NCBI GenBank assembly: GCA_964463915.1
Contig: CAYXEH010000069.1
Span: 1-8,796 of the forward strand
Reading direction: 5' to 3'
Length of the DNA: 8,796 nucleotides
Source: PUPG01 sp964463915
GTDB lineage: Bacteria; Bacteroidota; Bacteroidia; Bacteroidales; UBA7960
Below are positions 1 to 6,264 of the stretch, piece after piece. The position numbers were made by a program, and so were the translations under genes. The notes below the pieces were generated by a model, which saw only the letters and a program-made list of their open reading frames with translations, did not search any database and was not told the origin of the DNA. Numbering within the stretch: position 1 is the first letter of the stretch; every line of letters begins with the position of its first letter.

Positions 1-1095
1 AAATTCCCCGGCGAAATGGGTACATTCTTCAAAGAAGAGATGCAGGCGGAATTATACCGGAAAATGAATGAGGAGACCCCCTGGGGCATGGTGCCTTATT
101 TGCAGTCACCGGGGAGGGGCGATATACGTAGCGGAATCACCGGCTTCAGCGATCACCCCTATTATTCATCAGGCTATGCAGCCCTTTTCAACACCCTGGC
201 ATTCATCACAGAGACCCAGTTTGCCAAGCCCTATCCCGAACGGGTACTGGCCACCCTGGATTTTATCCGTTTCACCGTAGATTACACCGCCAGACACACC
301 GACCGCATCCGCCAAATGAGAAAAGAGGCATCCGCACAAACAAAGGCCAGGGAATCTTTCGTGCTCGACTGGGCTCCCGACATGGATCAATATGACCAGA
401 TCGTTTTCAAAGGCTATGAAACCAGTCAGTCCACCACCCCCCTGACCAAGCGCACGGTAACCAATTATCATTATGACCAGCCCTGGTCAGACACCATCCC
501 CTTTTACAATTATTTTGAGCCACTTCTGAGGGCCGAGGCCCCTGAGGCCTATATCATTCCCCAGGCATGGCATGAGGTAATAAGCCGGATGGAGCAGAAC
601 GGGGTCAGGATCGACCGCCTGGAAAAAGACACCATCATGGAAACAGAAACGACCTACGTGGAAGACTACGAGGTTTCCGGGGGATCCAACCAGGGACGTC
701 AGACCATCAGCCAGCTGGAAACCCGCACCGAACTGATCAACAGACAATTTTATGAAGGCGATGCCATCATTTATACCAACCAGCCGGCCAACAACTACAT
801 TGTGCATACCCTGGAGCCTTACGCACCGGCTTCCTTTCTCGGCTGGGGGTTCTTCACTTCCGCCCTGGAAGACGGGGAAGGATGGTGGATATTCGGTTTC
901 GAGGATTACGCCTGGGAACAATTGCAGGAAGATGAGGTACTGAGAGAAGCATTCGAGGCCCGGAAAGCTGAGAACGAAGCTTTTCGCAACGACCCCCGCG
1001 CCCAGCTTGAATTCATCCTCAGCCAGGTCAGGAAAGAGGAAGTAGAACAAAGCTGGCATCTTTACCCGGTGGGCAGGTTGGTTTCAGGCAAATAG
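1..1095 (+). CDS. Zinc carboxypeptidase-like protein (peptidase M14 family), 5'-truncated by the window edge
   Basis: The reading frame is open from base 1 (KFPGE precedes the first Met at base 16), so this is the last 364 residues of a longer protein and the Met at 16 is probably internal. The segment GYAALFNTLAFITETQFAKPY (about residues 59-78 of the visible part) resembles the region of Bacteroidota M14 metallocarboxypeptidases that carries the catalytic glutamate, here most likely Glu71 in the ITET context. The zinc ligands (HxxE and the later His) would lie upstream of the window and cannot be checked. The remaining ~280 residues form a C-terminal extension rich in aromatic and acidic residues, as in large exported M14 proteins of this phylum that process peptides outside the cytoplasm. 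A signal peptide would also be upstream. It ends at TAG with no gene following on the same strand. The family call rests on recalled motif similarity. Confidence 0.75.
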   Translation, partial: KFPGEMGTFFKEEMQAELYRKMNEETPWGMVPYLQSPGRGDIRSGITGFSDHPYYSSGYAALFNTLAFITETQFAKPYPERVLATLDFIRFTVDYTARHTDRIRQMRKEASAQTKARESFVLDWAPDMDQYDQIVFKGYETSQSTTPLTKRTVTNYHYDQPWSDTIPFYNYFEPLLRAEAPEAYIIPQAWHEVISRMEQNGVRIDRLEKDTIMETETTYVEDYEVSGGSNQGRQTISQLETRTELINRQFYEGDAIIYTNQPANNYIVHTLEPYAPASFLGWGFFTSALEDGEGWWIFGFEDYAWEQLQEDEVLREAFEARKAENEAFRNDPRAQLEFILSQVRKEEVEQSWHLYPVGRLVSGK

Positions 1096-1175
1096 CTTCA
1101 GAATAATATCCGTTTCCCTCCGCTGCCAGGATACCAGCCCAACGATCCTGCATCAAAACTCTGGCGCTTCTCATA

Positions 1176-1206
1176 GATCAGTTGCCGGATGATTGATCAG
1201 TTTTTT
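1176..1206 (+). terminator. Possible weak terminator after the carboxypeptidase gene
   Basis: GATCA (1176-1180) can pair with TGATC (1194-1198) across a 13-base loop, and a run of six T follows at 1201-1206, about 80 bases after the carboxypeptidase stop. The stem is only 5 bp, and the same bases can be read as a direct repeat of GATCAGTT, so this is tentative. The rest of the 1096-1227 gap shows nothing else that I can support. Confidence 0.2.
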
Positions 1207-1227
1207 AGCCGTTCGGGTACAGGTAGG

Positions 1228-2070
1228 TTAAAGCGAAGAGGATAAAAATGCATTCACCACCACGAAAGGGATGCTCAGTTTCATCCCCCCGTTAATTTCC
1301 GATTGCCGGTTCAGCGCATCTTCCACCCGGGCAAACACCTCCCCTGCCCGCTCCGGCGGCAGGATGTCAACCCAGGCATTCAGGAAACCGGACCGGATCT
1401 GGTAGTGATTGAGCATGGCCGTTCCATCGGTGAAGCGATAGTTGAACTGGTCATACTCCAGGCCTTTCACCACGAAGCCGAGCAGGCGCAATTCTTCCAG
1501 GACATGATCAAGCGGTGGTCTTTTGGCGGCAATATGCCGGTGCATCCGCTCCACCTCCTCATCCAGACCAAGCTCAGCCAGCACCTGTTCGAAACAATTG
1601 TAAAACTCAAACATGCTCTTGTCCAGGTTCAGGCTCAGCACCAGCTGTCCCCCTGCCCTGCTCACCCGGGCACATTCAGCCAGCACCTTTTTCCTGTCAT
1701 CCACATTATTGATGCCGTTGTTACTGATAACAAGATCTATGCTGCGGTCATCCAGGGGAATGGATTCAGCCACCCCCTCCATGATGCGCACATTGCCGAC
1801 CCCGTAAAGCTCCGCCTTTTCGCGGGCACGGGCACAGGCCTCCTCCCAGGGGTCAATCCCGTATACCACCGAACTTTCGCCCAGCCGCATAGCCAGCTCA
1901 ATCAGGGGGAAGCCGCTCCCAAAGCCAATGTCCAGGGCTGTCAGCCCGGGCTTGTACTCCACCGCTTCCAGCAACTTCACCCCGAACGGCGCCGACCACA
2001 GCGGCAACTCATCGCCGATATTCACCACGCCCCCGGTGGGAGTGTCTTTTTCCAGGTATGATTGATCCAT
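1228..2070 (-). CDS. Class I SAM-dependent methyltransferase
   Basis: The 280-residue protein carries a seven-beta-strand methyltransferase fold in the N-terminal half. SAM-binding motif I is LDIGFGSGFP (residues 46-55), the acidic residue ending strand 2 is Asp73 (YGIDPW), and a later motif IPLDDRSIDLVISNNGINN (about 104-122) matches the region after strand 4 of UbiE-like enzymes. The C-terminal ~120 residues (from about 160) form a helical cap that may bind substrate; I do not recognise a substrate-specific signature. No signal peptide or membrane segment is seen, so it is cytoplasmic. The ATG at 2070-2068 gives a natural start and has no Shine-Dalgarno sequence. It is convergent with the carboxypeptidase and divergent from the fetA-type gene (164 bp apart). 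A long plus-strand frame covers the same DNA but has no domain signature. The methyltransferase fold is secure, the substrate unknown. Confidence 0.88.
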   Translation of the reverse strand: MDQSYLEKDTPTGGVVNIGDELPLWSAPFGVKLLEAVEYKPGLTALDIGFGSGFPLIELAMRLGESSVVYGIDPWEEACARAREKAELYGVGNVRIMEGVAESIPLDDRSIDLVISNNGINNVDDRKKVLAECARVSRAGGQLVLSLNLDKSMFEFYNCFEQVLAELGLDEEVERMHRHIAAKRPPLDHVLEELRLLGFVVKGLEYDQFNYRFTDGTAMLNHYQIRSGFLNAWVDILPPERAGEVFARVEDALNRQSEINGGMKLSIPFVVVNAFLSSSL

Positions 2071-2087
2071 ACAGACTATGACATTTT

Positions 2088-2108
2088 ATCCGGGGCTATA
2101 CCCCGGGT
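2088..2108. repeat. GC-rich hairpin between divergent methyltransferase and exporter genes
   Basis: CCGGGG (2090-2095) and CCCCGG (2101-2106) are perfect inverted repeats around a 5-base loop (CTATA). The stem extends to 8 bp with one G-T wobble and one A-T pair. It lies about 18 bp upstream of the minus-strand methyltransferase start, in its probable leader, and about 125 bp upstream of the exporter ATPase. It is not followed by a T-run on either strand, so it is not a standard terminator. It could be an operator or a leader hairpin. Confidence 0.4.
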
Positions 2109-2177
2109 TGGTACCTCTCATGCATCAAAGAATAAAGCTACAAATAATTGGAACAATACACATAGACGGATTATTTT

Positions 2178-2185
2178 TACATTTG
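2178..2185 (+). promoter_or_regulatory. Candidate -7 element for the fetA-fetB operon
   Basis: TACATTTG matches the Bacteroidota -7 pattern TAnnTTTG and lies 49 bases before the exporter ATPase start. No TTG is found at the usual 18-20 bp upstream (the nearest is 27 bp away at 2148-2150), so this is only a partial match. Confidence 0.25.
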
Positions 2186-2234
2186 CTTTTTCACAACCGG
2201 GGCCGTAGCTATCCGGAATCCGTTTATCCAAATA

Positions 2235-2870
2235 ATGATAAAGCTGGAAAATATTTCCCTTTCCCTTGACGGGAAGCAGTTGTTTGACAAACTCTCGGTA
2301 GAGGTACCCGCCGGCGGACGCCTGCTTATCAGCGGCGAATCGGGCAGCGGCAAGACCACCCTGCTTAGGATGTTGCTGGGGTTTGTATTGCCCGACCGGG
2401 GAAGGGTGTTGATTGACGGGCAGGAACTCCGGCGTGAAAATGTGTGGCAGTTGCGGCAAAAGATGGCCCACGTGAGCCAGGAGATGCAGATCGGCCGCGG
2501 GCGGGTCGAAAGCTTCGTCAAAGAAGTGCTCCGGTTTAAGAATAATCGCCACATTGACTATGAAAGGGAGAAGGTACTCAGCCTGCTGAATGATTTCCAG
2601 CTCAGCTCCGATACCATCGACAAAAACCTGGAAGAACTCTCGGGAGGAGAATTACAGCGGGTAGCTATCATCGTGACCTTGCTGCTCGACCGGCAGATCT
2701 ACCTGCTTGACGAGGTCACCTCGGCACTGGATCAACCCCTTAAAGAAATGATTGTCAACTATTTCACCGGCCTTTCAGATAAAACGCTCATCGTTTCGTC
2801 ACACGACAATATCTGGCAGGCCCAGCATTTTCAAACCATCCATATCGGCAACAATGGAAGCAGCTCCTGA
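2235..2870 (+). CDS. fetA: ABC transporter ATP-binding protein, FetA/YbbL-like
   Basis: This 211-residue protein has a complete ABC ATPase core: Walker A GESGSGKT (34-41), Q-loop Gln82, signature LSGGELQR (135-142), Walker B IYLLDE (155-160) with the catalytic Glu, a D-loop SALD (163-166) and the switch His190 (SSHD). The small size with no extra domain fits FetA (YbbL), the ATPase of the FetAB exporter that in Escherichia coli is linked to iron homeostasis and oxidative-stress resistance. The assignment depends largely on the next gene, which encodes a UPF0014 permease and overlaps this one by 17 bp, suggesting translational coupling. The ATG at 2235 begins the usual MIKLENISLS strand. The substrate is not visible from the sequence; iron or another metal is inferred from the family. 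Confidence 0.87.
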   Translation: MIKLENISLSLDGKQLFDKLSVEVPAGGRLLISGESGSGKTTLLRMLLGFVLPDRGRVLIDGQELRRENVWQLRQKMAHVSQEMQIGRGRVESFVKEVLRFKNNRHIDYEREKVLSLLNDFQLSSDTIDKNLEELSGGELQRVAIIVTLLLDRQIYLLDEVTSALDQPLKEMIVNYFTGLSDKTLIVSSHDNIWQAQHFQTIHIGNNGSSS

Positions 2871-3645
2871 CATCAGTATTATTCGCCTGCTGGCCGCTTT
2901 CGGCCTGCTGGCAGTGCCGGTGGCACTGTCGCTCTTCATGAAACTGGGCATTGTGAGGCAGCTGTTTATTTCTGCCGGCCGGATGACCGGGCAGTTATTC
3001 CTGATGGGCATCCTGCTGGTATACCTTTTCCGGTGGGACAACCCCTGGCTAAATATTGCCTGGGTGATTGTCATGATGTTCTTTGCCTGTTTTGCGGCCA
3101 TGGTCAACAGCAAGATCTCGTTCCGGCACTTCTTTGCCCCGGTTTTCCTGTCCTATTTTGCAGGGGCCGGTTTGGTGCTGCTGTTTTTCAACATCGTGGT
3201 CATAGACTATGAAAATGTTTTCACCGCCAGGCTGATGGTCGTTGTGGGCGGCATGCTGCTGGGCAACTCCCTGAACGGCACCGTCATCGGCATTTCCAAC
3301 TATTACAAGAGCATCCGCGAAGACAACAAGCGCTACCTTTATCTGCTGTCGCTGGGTGCCAACCAGCAGGAAGCACTTTTGCCGTACTTCCGTGATGCCA
3401 TGCTGGCAGCCATGCGTCCTTTCCTGGCTAACATGGCGACCATGGGCATTGTTTCGCTGCCCGGCATGATGACCGGACAGATCCTGGGCGGAGCCGACCC
3501 CCAGACCGCCATTAAGTACCAGATCGCCATCGTACTGGCCATCTTTGCCTCCCTGACCATCAGCGTGGGGCTCTCCATCTACTTCTCCTCAGGCAGGGCT
3601 TTTGATGACTACGGCATTTTGAAACCAGGGTTGTTCAGGGATTGA
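2854..3645 (+). CDS. fetB: ABC transporter permease, FetB/YbbM-like (UPF0014)
   Basis: I place the start at the ATG at 2854, giving 263 residues, close to the E. coli FetB length of about 259. The frame is open further upstream to 2752, but that extension lies inside the ATPase gene and is polar and unlike a permease. Hydrophobic segments lie at about 9-28, 42-58, 65-84, 93-115, 125-146, 190-215 and 221-245, consistent with a multi-pass inner-membrane protein. The segment SLPGMMTGQILGGADPQTAI (201-220) is the conserved signature of the UPF0014 family. The cytoplasmic loop YYKSIREDNKRYLYLLSLGA (150-169) probably contacts the ATPase. Together with the preceding gene it forms an exporter linked in E. 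coli to iron and peroxide tolerance. The gene ends 62 bp before the convergent stop of the next gene. Confidence 0.9.
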   Translation: MEAAPDISIIRLLAAFGLLAVPVALSLFMKLGIVRQLFISAGRMTGQLFLMGILLVYLFRWDNPWLNIAWVIVMMFFACFAAMVNSKISFRHFFAPVFLSYFAGAGLVLLFFNIVVIDYENVFTARLMVVVGGMLLGNSLNGTVIGISNYYKSIREDNKRYLYLLSLGANQQEALLPYFRDAMLAAMRPFLANMATMGIVSLPGMMTGQILGGADPQTAIKYQIAIVLAIFASLTISVGLSIYFSSGRAFDDYGILKPGLFRD

Positions 3646-3654
3646 TTGCGTGAA

Positions 3655-3666
3655 TTTCCCGGGAAA
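3655..3666. repeat. 12-bp perfect palindrome in the convergent gap after fetB
   Basis: TTTCCCGGGAAA reads the same on both strands. It sits 10 bases after the exporter permease stop and 42 bases before the stop of the convergent thioredoxin-like gene. It has no loop and no following T-run, so it does not look like an intrinsic terminator. It may be chance or a protein-binding site. Confidence 0.3.
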
Positions 3667-3707
3667 GCCGATCATTAACTATTGCCCACTGACACCGGGT
3701 CCTTAAA

Positions 3708-4226
3708 CTACCGCCGGCCTTGCTCCTGCTGCTGTTCCTGTTCCTCCTGCTGTTCCTGTTCGCCACCCGGGACGTTTTCAAACACCGGGTTATCCGGCAA
3801 CAGTTTCTCCGGATTCAGCATAACCGTTTCCAGGTGATCCAGGGTCCAGTTTCCCTCATGACGACCAATATGGTGCATAAAATCAGGGAAATTGCCAAAG
3901 ACAATGGTTTCCTCATCAATAAGGGCACTGGTTTTGCCGTTAATGGCAATACCGAAAGGGAAATGTTCTATGGGAAACCCCAGCGATTGCATATACGCTT
4001 CATTGTCCGGTTCTTCCATATCCAGGTAGCGGATGTCAAAGTCGTTTTGATAGGAACTCAGGAATGATTTCACCTTCTCCAATGTTTCCATGGATGGGGG
4101 TTGGTTTTTGTAAAAAACCTCAATGGTGGTTTCTTCTTCAGCCGTACTGCCGGCCGTGGCATTGGCCGCAAAAAAGGCAGCCTGGATAAAAACAAAGAGA
4201 ATCAGTGTTCTGACAAAAAGTTTCAT
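3708..4226 (-). CDS. Exported thioredoxin-like protein without cysteines, Glu/Gln-rich tail
   Basis: The 172-residue product starts with a typical signal peptide (MKLFVR, then a hydrophobic core to about 21, with probable cleavage near ATA-G at 24-26), so it is exported to the periplasm or beyond. Residues 34-135 show a thioredoxin-like layout: a first strand IEVFYKNQ (35-42), a helix METLEKVKSFLSS (46-58), a second strand DIRYLDME (64-71), and SLGFPIEHFPFGIAING (81-97), where the Pro before the strand resembles the cis-proline position. The CxxC site is replaced by NQPPS and the whole protein contains no cysteine, so it cannot act as a thiol oxidoreductase in the usual way. The last part (156-169) is a Glu/Gln tail encoded by a short tandem repeat. 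I do not recognise a named family; the fold assignment is an inference. No promoter could be assigned. Confidence 0.65.
   Translation of the reverse strand: MKLFVRTLILFVFIQAAFFAANATAGSTAEEETTIEVFYKNQPPSMETLEKVKSFLSSYQNDFDIRYLDMEEPDNEAYMQSLGFPIEHFPFGIAINGKTSALIDEETIVFGNFPDFMHHIGRHEGNWTLDHLETVMLNPEKLLPDNPVFENVPGGEQEQQEEQEQQQEQGRR
3726..3761. repeat. Two-copy 18-bp tandem repeat inside the Glu/Gln tail
   Basis: Copies at 3726-3743 and 3744-3761 differ at one base (3728 versus 3746). The unit is six codons, so copy-number change would keep the frame and lengthen or shorten the tail by EQEQQE/EQEQQQ units. This looks like slippage-prone coding DNA. Confidence 0.7.
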
Positions 4227-4302
4227 AGAGCAAATTTCTTTTAGGGTTTTAAAATGACTTCATATGGTTAGATGCAATCCGGCAGATAAAGTTTAATCTG
4301 TA

Positions 4303-4322
4303 ACGGATTTTATTAAATCCGT
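4303..4322. repeat. Perfect 8-bp inverted repeat between the thioredoxin-like gene and the oxidoreductase remnant
   Basis: ACGGATTT (4303-4310) and AAATCCGT (4315-4322) are exact inverted repeats around a TATT loop. It lies about 77 bp upstream of the minus-strand thioredoxin-like start and immediately before the point where the oxidoreductase frame opens. There is no clear T-run on either side. It could be an operator for the minus-strand gene or a scar at the breakpoint of the truncated gene. Confidence 0.45.
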
Positions 4323-4324
4323 AG

Positions 4325-4822
4325 AAATCCTGTGTACAAAGTATCACGAATAAACAACTGGGTGGAGGCAGTTTGCTGGATATCGGCGTTTATCCGCTTT
4401 TCCTGTCTCTCTCTGTATTGGGAAGGCCCCTGGAGGTGGATGCCCGGGCCACTTTTTTTGAAAACGGTGCCGACTCCTCCTGCCATATTACCCTGCTCTA
4501 TGACAATCATGCAAAAGCCCGGCTTTTCAACACACTGCTCAAAGAAACGCCCACCGTGGCAGTGATCAGGGGCAGGAAGGGCACCATGAAGATCCATCCC
4601 CGGTTCCATAAGTCTTCTTCCTTCACCATCGAAAAGGAGAGTAAAACCAAGCAATTCACCTTTACCAACCGCGGAGAAGGGTTCGTGCATGAAATAGCAC
4701 ATTTCTGCGACCTGTTGCGCGAAGGCAAAACGGAAAGCCCGGTGATGACGCTTGATACCAGCCGGCAGCTTACAGGCCTGCTGGATAAAGTAAGGGAAAA
4801 GATCGGGTTGCTTTTTGAATGA
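4325..4822 (+). pseudogene. C-terminal remnant of a Gfo/Idh/MocA-family oxidoreductase
   Basis: The frame is open from 4325, after a TAG at 4322-4324, to the TGA at 4820-4822. Recognisable homology starts around NKQLGGGSLLDIGVYP (4349 onward), the segment that in full-length Gfo/Idh/MocA dehydrogenases begins the C-terminal substrate-binding domain. It continues to a normal C-terminus (VMTLDTSRQLTGLLDKVREK, then IGLLFE). The N-terminal NAD(P)-binding Rossmann domain and the catalytic EKP-type lysine, roughly 160 residues, are absent, and the ~100 bases upstream have no room for them. There is no ATG in frame before the homology; the only conventional start is TTG at 4373, inside the conserved motif. 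Another frame at about 4326-4358 reads NPVYKVSRINN, which might be a little more of the gene after a frameshift, but this is weak. I therefore call it a truncated, non-functional relic. It ends 4 bp before the convergent DUF4236 gene stop. Confidence 0.8.
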
Positions 4823-4826
4823 TCCA

Positions 4827-6047
4827 TCAACCGATTGTTCCTGCCAGCCTTGCCAGGTCAGGCGCACTTAGTATCAGCGGGCTTTTCCGCCTGTCCAGGG
4901 TCAGCTGCAGGGTATGATCCTCAAGAGAGAGCGTGGTATCCAGGATGCGGTTGCGGGGATAAGACCGGCTGCCCTGCCCGACAATGAGCAGGCGGCTGTC
5001 GGTCAGGTAAATTTCTCCCTCCATATCCACCACATAACCCACCTCTTTAAACCGGACACGGTCGCGCTGGTATTGCTGCAGAATCTTCTCTTTGAGCAAA
5101 CGGCCCTCTGTCCGGAAATAACAGGTTTCATTGTTTTTGAGCGGGATATCCGCCTCCACCGGCTCAGGGGGTGCTTCCATTGCATCGCGGAGTTCACACA
5201 GCTGCCGGACCATATTCAGTTCCCACTCCACCTTCTCCGCAGGGATCCGCAACTCCTCGCGAAGGCGTGAAAGCTGCTGCTCCTCTTCGGGTGAGACCAC
5301 GTGGTCTTCAACGACCTCCTCCACAAAGTCCGAAAAAGCCCCTGCTTTCATCTGTATGATATGCTGCCAGGGCAAAGAAAGTTCTCCTTCCAGGGCTTCC
5401 ACCTCGGCAGGCTGAATGTAATCGGGATCTTCAAAATAAGCGTCCAGGAAACGGGCAAAAACATGATAATGAAGCCAGGTCTTCCACCTGTCGGGAACAC
5501 CGGCAGCATGCAACACCCCGAGTATGTCAGGTACCGGCCCTCGCTCGTCAAGCTCCCGGTCAATGCTTCGGAATGTTTTGCGGGCCCGGGATGCCTGTTT
5601 GTGATGACGCTTTTCCAGGAGAATGCCCCCAAAAATCAGGAGCAGCGCCGGAATGAATAAGAGCCAGTCATTGTTCCCGATGCCGGCCAAAGCAAGCAGC
5701 GCCCCAGCCACGAACAGCACCGTGACCAACGCCGGACGGCGCGGGGGCAACGGCAGCTTCGGCATCTCCGAGGGCCCCGTCCCTGATTTGGAGCGATAAG
5801 TAAGCCCCGTATCCACAAAAATGCGCACTTCTCCATCCGAACGTGAGCGGCTGCCACCTGTGCTTTTTCTGCCCTTGCTGGCATACTTCCGGTAATACAG
5901 CCCGTGACGGCCCCCGTGCACGTAAGCCCCCTTGGGACTCAGGCCCACACGGGCACCCTTCACCCCGCCGGAAAGGCCCACTCCGCCTTTTGACAAATTC
6001 AGCCGCAGGGGCCCGAAATTGAGTCCTTTTCTTAAATAAACTGACAT
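4827..6047 (-). CDS. DUF4236 membrane protein with TerB-like and possible PH-like regions
   Basis: The 406-residue protein begins with a clear DUF4236 domain (residues 1-53: RKGLNFGPLRLNLSKGGVGL, then GARVGLSPKGAYVHGGRHGLYYR). A basic, Ser/Gly-rich linker follows, and then two hydrophobic segments at about 105-123 and 127-144 that form a membrane hairpin. A large cytosolic-looking part follows. Residues about 235-285 (FSDFVEEVVEDHVVSPEEEQ and onward) are acidic and helical and recall TerB/DnaJ-type tellurite-resistance helices, which often bind metal through acidic residues. Residues about 308-400 contain YLTDSRLLIVG, a pattern common in bacterial PH-like domains. The DUF4236 call is strong; the other two are inferred from short patterns. 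Function is unknown. The ATG at 6047-6045 gives the expected DUF4236 N-terminus. The gene is convergent with the oxidoreductase remnant and divergent from the outer-membrane protein gene. No good promoter was found for it. Confidence 0.85.
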   Translation of the reverse strand: MSVYLRKGLNFGPLRLNLSKGGVGLSGGVKGARVGLSPKGAYVHGGRHGLYYRKYASKGRKSTGGSRSRSDGEVRIFVDTGLTYRSKSGTGPSEMPKLPLPPRRPALVTVLFVAGALLALAGIGNNDWLLFIPALLLIFGGILLEKRHHKQASRARKTFRSIDRELDERGPVPDILGVLHAAGVPDRWKTWLHYHVFARFLDAYFEDPDYIQPAEVEALEGELSLPWQHIIQMKAGAFSDFVEEVVEDHVVSPEEEQQLSRLREELRIPAEKVEWELNMVRQLCELRDAMEAPPEPVEADIPLKNNETCYFRTEGRLLKEKILQQYQRDRVRFKEVGYVVDMEGEIYLTDSRLLIVGQGSRSYPRNRILDTTLSLEDHTLQLTLDRRKSPLILSAPDLARLAGTIG

Positions 6048-6122
6048 ATCATGGATGGTTTTGCCGCATCACAGTTCCTGGTTCCGTTACCCGTGCTACT
6101 GTTAAAAAAACAATACAACCCC

Positions 6123-6152
6123 TTGGTTAAATGGGAAATAGTTGTAGGTTTG
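6123..6152 (+). promoter_or_regulatory. Bacteroidota-type promoter for the outer-membrane protein gene
   Basis: TTG (6123-6125), a 19-bp spacer and TAGGTTTG (6145-6152) match the TTG/TAnnTTTG pattern. Transcription would begin near 6159 and leave a leader of about 105 bases before the ATG at 6265. An alternative sigma70-like arrangement, TTGACA (6156-6161) with 17 bp to TATACA (6179-6184), lies just downstream and cannot be excluded. Confidence 0.55.
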
Positions 6153-6165
6153 TGTTTGACATGCG

Positions 6166-6179
6166 ATTGTCGACACAAT
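6166..6179. promoter_or_regulatory. Candidate operator dyad in the divergent region before the outer-membrane protein gene
   Basis: ATTGT (6166-6170) and ACAAT (6175-6179) form a perfect inverted repeat around CGAC. It lies just after the predicted start of transcription, or inside the spacer of the alternative TTGACA/TATACA promoter. Either position would suit a repressor site. A second small dyad (GCCAT C ATGGC, 6218-6228) lies further down the leader. Functional meaning is inferred only from position. Confidence 0.3.
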
Positions 6180-6264
6180 ATACAAATTTAACAACACAAT
6201 TTTTTCGAAAGCGAAGAGCCATCATGGCCCTTGCCTGTGGCTGAAACAACCAATCTGAAAAAAA

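Noticed and set aside
487..1059. Long minus-strand open frame (190 codons) inside the carboxypeptidase gene
   Set aside because: It is antisense to a gene with recognisable family motifs, shows no domain of its own, and is explained by GC-rich third positions.
1303..2061. Plus-strand open frame of 252 codons opposite the methyltransferase
   Set aside because: The minus strand carries clear SAM-binding motifs. The plus frame is rich in Gln, His and Pro with no domain pattern, typical of an antisense shadow.
2118..2552. Minus-strand frames opposite the exporter ATPase gene
   Set aside because: They lie across the Walker A and Q-loop coding region of the ATPase gene and have no domain signature.
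2752..2853. Longer N-terminus for the permease
   Set aside because: The extra 34 residues overlap the ATPase coding region, are polar and Ser/Arg-rich, and exceed the family length; the start at 2854 fits better.
3720..4067. Plus-strand frame starting with a long Leu/Phe stretch that looks like a membrane segment
   Set aside because: The stretch is the complement of the Glu/Gln repeat of the minus-strand gene, and the hydrophobicity is an artefact of it.
4313..4867. Minus-strand frame of 184 codons opposite the oxidoreductase remnant
   Set aside because: The plus strand has clear Gfo/Idh/MocA homology over the same bases; the minus frame has none.
4914..5660. Several plus-strand frames opposite the DUF4236 gene
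   Set aside because: No domain pattern; Ser/Arg- or Pro-rich compositions typical of antisense frames.
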